Positions 5,284-7,178 of a stretch of 7,178 nt of DNA are shown one piece after another; position 1 is the first letter of the stretch, and each line of letters begins with the position of its first letter. Location: positions 1 through 7,178 of the forward strand of contig JBEKBJ010000174.1 in NCBI GenBank assembly GCA_050015455.1, written 5' to 3'. A program made the translations under genes and the position numbers. The notes beneath the pieces are model-generated. The model did not search any database and was not told the origin of the DNA. It saw nothing but the letters and a program-made list of their open reading frames with translations. The stretch comes from JAGDMS01 sp050015455. GTDB taxonomy: Bacteria; Desulfobacterota; Binatia; HRBIN30.

Positions 5284-5382
5284 GGCCTCGTACACGCGGA
5301 GTCCGGTAAGACTCGCATCGGCGGTCTTCGCGCCGGAGTAGTCAATGCTAAGGTAGCGTTCGAAACGGGGCACTGACGACAC
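5284..5382 (-). pseudogene. N-terminal fragment of an RNase-H-like IDYSGA protein
   Basis: GTG 5382 begins MSSVPRFERYLSIDYSGAKT, then ADASLTGLRVYEA. This matches, from memory, the start of an uncharacterised protein family (RYIGIDYSGA..P..SLKGLRVY) related to DUF429-type RNase-H-fold proteins; the IDYSGA strand carries the first acidic residue of the fold. After about 33 codons the similarity ends, and the continuing open frame (to 5101) looks random. The fragment overlaps the end of the HEPN gene in a different frame: the HEPN C-terminal VVSAPFRTLP is the shifted reading of SSVPRFERY. So either the HEPN gene lost its own stop at a junction with this fragment, or the two overlapped naturally before the second was truncated. 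Confidence 0.5.
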
Positions 5383-6907
5383 ACCGTGACTTCGTCCATT
5401 CTGTCACGTTGGGAAACCCTCGCGGCATCGCGTGCAGCAGGTTCTCGATCTCCTGAAGGTCGAAATCCAGCATCCGCGCCGCCGCGGGCGCGAGCGAGCC
5501 GTACCTGTCGATCTCGTCGAAATCCAGGGCGCTCAGCAGTTGCGCCCGCGGCAAGAGGGATGGATCATCAGACGGATAGACGCGACGCACATGATCGAGG
5601 CAGTGCGCGAACCACAGAATCGCTTGCCGCGCAAGCTCCCGAAGGTCATAGAGGTCTGTGGCAGGTAAAAGGTCGAGGAGGACGTTCCCGTGTACCAGGT
5701 CGCAGCGCAGACCGTACAGATACTTGACCTGCTTCTTGATCTTTTCCTGATCGGATTCGGTCGAGCCGAGCATCTTCTTGAGCCGGTCGCGAATCGTGCT
5801 GCAAACAGGTTCGCCGGACTCGCCGCCAACTAGGGCCTCGATCGCAACCCAATACCAAAGGAGCTGGTCCAGCCCTTTGGTTTGAAAGGCACACACGAAG
5901 CAGGTGAGCGCAATCTCTAGGAAGTACCAGTCAGGATGCTGACCCTTCCGACGGCGGCGACGCTTCTGCGGCATCACTGAGAGCGCCGCGCGATATTGCG
6001 CCAAGAGCGAGCCTATCTCGCGACTGAAGTTCTCCAACTGAGATGAGGCATCTTTCCCAAGACGACCGGAGATGGCGGGTTCTCCAGATTTCCATCGGAC
6101 TGCTAGGCGAGAACAATCCGGAGCACCACATGGAGCACGAAGTAGCGCGTCATCAGTGAGAATCACAAACGGCAAACGAAAGCGGCCCCAGCCCTCGCGT
6201 CTGCCCGACCACGCGGTTGCGTGTTCCCAATCGAACAGGCTCAGAACCTTTAGGGCTTTTTCTATCGGGCCGGGCGGAAGCTGGTAGGACGCGGGAACGG
6301 TGCCTAATTCGTCCCCATGGTATACGAAAGCTGGACCGACAGATTGGTATTCCTCTGCGACAAGAAACCAGTACTTGCAGAGCTTTGCGGTATCAGCGAC
6401 CGCATGCGGGTAGAATATTTCGTTCACCTTGGTCTGGAGAATTTCGTCCAACTCCGCACGCGAGAAGCGTCGAATGGAAAACGAGTCGCAATTCAGGTCC
6501 CTTGAAAAGCTGACGAATTCCAGAGGCGCCAGAAATCGAACGAGCATCTTTCGTTGCTTGAAGGCGTCCTTGAACTTCGCAAACTGACGCGCCCCATTGA
6601 TTTGGGGTTCACTTAGATACTGGGAGTATGCACGGGAGCGGCGAAAGAATCGTCGCACACGCTCTGCCCAGAAATTGTCCGAGTCGGAGTGCCATTTCTC
6701 CTGAAAAGTCGGAGTCGAGCGGGTTACTCGCACGAGTTCCTTGAATTCCGCGCCCTTCTCTAGCGACTCGACAATGTCGCGCAGCTCCCATTCAGGTTTC
6801 GAAACATCAGTCAGTACCCCATGTGACCGGGGACCAGCCCGAAGCCTTTCAGTCTTGCTGGCGACGAGCTGTGTGTATGCGTCGAATGCGGTGCGTAGGG
6901 AGGCCAT
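5348..6907 (-). CDS. ApeA-like HEPN-domain protein, candidate RNase defence effector
   Basis: The 519-residue product runs from ATG 6907 to TAG 5348. The C-terminal third reads LDQLLWYWVAIEALVGGESG (347-365), a helix-rich RLKKML segment (375-380), KKQVKYLYGLRCDLVHGN (391-408) and LYDLRELARQAILWFAHCLD (419-438). This is the layout of ApeA-like HEPN domains, with the R-x4-H RNase motif R401 to H406. HEPN proteins of this kind cut RNA, often in phage defence or toxin systems. The N-terminal 300 residues are soluble, mixed in structure and unrecognised; they may sense the trigger. A basic run (KRRRRRK, 315-321) could bind nucleic acid. No antitoxin or partner gene is adjacent, consistent with a single-gene system. 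The last residues (about 508-519) are a shifted reading of the neighbouring fragment, so the native C-terminus may be altered. Codon use is less GC-extreme than in the secreted-protein genes. Confidence 0.72.
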   Translation of the reverse strand: MASLRTAFDAYTQLVASKTERLRAGPRSHGVLTDVSKPEWELRDIVESLEKGAEFKELVRVTRSTPTFQEKWHSDSDNFWAERVRRFFRRSRAYSQYLSEPQINGARQFAKFKDAFKQRKMLVRFLAPLEFVSFSRDLNCDSFSIRRFSRAELDEILQTKVNEIFYPHAVADTAKLCKYWFLVAEEYQSVGPAFVYHGDELGTVPASYQLPPGPIEKALKVLSLFDWEHATAWSGRREGWGRFRLPFVILTDDALLRAPCGAPDCSRLAVRWKSGEPAISGRLGKDASSQLENFSREIGSLLAQYRAALSVMPQKRRRRRKGQHPDWYFLEIALTCFVCAFQTKGLDQLLWYWVAIEALVGGESGEPVCSTIRDRLKKMLGSTESDQEKIKKQVKYLYGLRCDLVHGNVLLDLLPATDLYDLRELARQAILWFAHCLDHVRRVYPSDDPSLLPRAQLLSALDFDEIDRYGSLAPAAARMLDFDLQEIENLLHAMPRGFPNVTEWTKSRCVVSAPFRTLP

Positions 6908-6922
6908 CCGAGTTGCCCCCGC

Positions 6923-6931
6923 GGGGGGGGG
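6923..6931 (-). repeat. Nine-base C tract in the leader of the HEPN gene
   Basis: On the minus strand C9 is followed by GCGGGGG, then CAACTCGG and ATG 6907. The tract ends 15 bases before the start codon, and its last five Cs can pair with the G5 run. It is outside the coding frame, so length changes would alter the ribosome-binding region and not the protein. Confidence 0.6.
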
Positions 6932-6951
6932 CCGCTGCGTCTCACGGCAAG

Positions 6952-6982
6952 CCTCTACTACTCATCAACCTTTGCTGTCAAG
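6952..6982 (-). promoter_or_regulatory. Candidate promoter for the HEPN gene
   Basis: A perfect -35 hexamer TTGACA lies at 6982-6977 on the minus strand. The best -10 choices are poor: TAGTAG at 6960-6955 (16-base spacing) or TAGAGG at 6957-6952 (19-base spacing). Transcription would start about 35-45 bases before ATG 6907 and pass through the C9 tract. Confidence 0.3.
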
Positions 6983-7007
6983 CGAAAATGCCCTGCCCGA
7001 GATGACG

Positions 7008-7178
7008 CTACGGTACTCGGCACCCGTTCAGGGCGTTGTTCACCGCCGTGAGGATCTCATCATGGCGCATCAACCGAACGTCGGCGTCGGCAGTGGTGTG
7101 CCGTTGCCCGATACGCAAGTGCACGTATCCGCAACGACCTGACACGTGCCGAGGATCACGTACTGTGGACATCCTCCG
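7008..7178 (-). pseudogene. 3' end of a secreted protein with dockerin-like segment (partial, probable frameshift)
   Basis: The frame ending at TAG 7008-7010 closes with ADADVRLMRHDEILTAVNNA then LNGCRVP. DEILTAVNNALNGC is the helix of a dockerin-type, EF-hand-like calcium repeat common at the C-termini of secreted repeat and beta-helix proteins in uncultured deltaproteobacteria-like genomes. Upstream in this frame the residues are Arg- and His-rich and implausible. A second frame (7070-7177) reads CPQYVILGTCQVVADTCTCV and then GNGTPLPTPT, a Cys-rich secreted domain followed by the Thr/Pro linker normally found before such a dockerin. The two are best read as one gene with a frameshift near 7070-7090, either a real mutation or a sequencing error. 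The rest lies beyond the right edge. Confidence 0.55.

Noticed and set aside
6741..7142. Plus-strand ORF of 133 codons over the start of the HEPN gene
   Set aside because: It is antisense to the HEPN coding start, its leader and the dockerin-like tail, and has no motif of its own.

Overview
This is a GC-rich bacterial window that looks like an accessory, recombination-scarred stretch of chromosome. Few genes are intact, and they sit between broken gene ends. The secreted proteins (VCBS/FG-GAP repeats, right-handed beta-helix starts, and a C-terminal dockerin-like DEILTAVNNALNG segment) together with an F420-type Ddn-like enzyme resemble what is found in uncultured deltaproteobacteria-like lineages such as Binatota or Myxococcota. 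That placement is inference; there is no rRNA or marker gene here.

Layout. 1-1279 (minus, runs off the left edge): a secreted protein with a signal peptide, seven near-identical 48-49-residue VCBS/FG-GAP repeats and the start of a beta-helix domain. 1529-1731 (minus): two tandem 3' ends of tyrosine recombinase genes. 1787-2750 (plus): a Ddn-like F420H2-dependent reductase, an unlisted 44-codon single-span membrane peptide and a small Cys-containing (zinc-ribbon-like) ORF. 2880-3005 (plus): a third recombinase 3' end, of the same subfamily as one of the left pair but facing outward in the opposite direction. 2951-4045 (minus): an intact amidohydrolase of the TIM-barrel type with a strong ribosome binding site, followed after 24 nt by a new gene start that is cut off where the third recombinase remnant begins. 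4428-4943 (minus): a chimera joining the signal peptide and beta-helix start of a secreted protein to the 3' end of a fourth tyrosine recombinase. 5175-5382 (minus): fragments, including the start of an RNase-H-like IDYSGA protein. 5348-6907 (minus): an intact 519-residue protein with a C-terminal ApeA-like HEPN domain and a clear R-x4-H motif, a good candidate for an RNA-targeting defence effector. 7008-7178 (minus): the 3' end of a secreted protein with a Thr/Pro linker and dockerin-like segment, in two reading frames.

How it fits together. The intact genes are unrelated single cargo units (reductase, amidohydrolase, HEPN protein). Two of them are bordered by the last 20-60 codons of tyrosine recombinase genes, always the 3' end and never the rest. 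The most interesting points are this repeated retention of recombinase 3' ends at cargo borders, the recombinase/beta-helix chimera, and the HEPN protein with a nine-base homopolymer in its leader.
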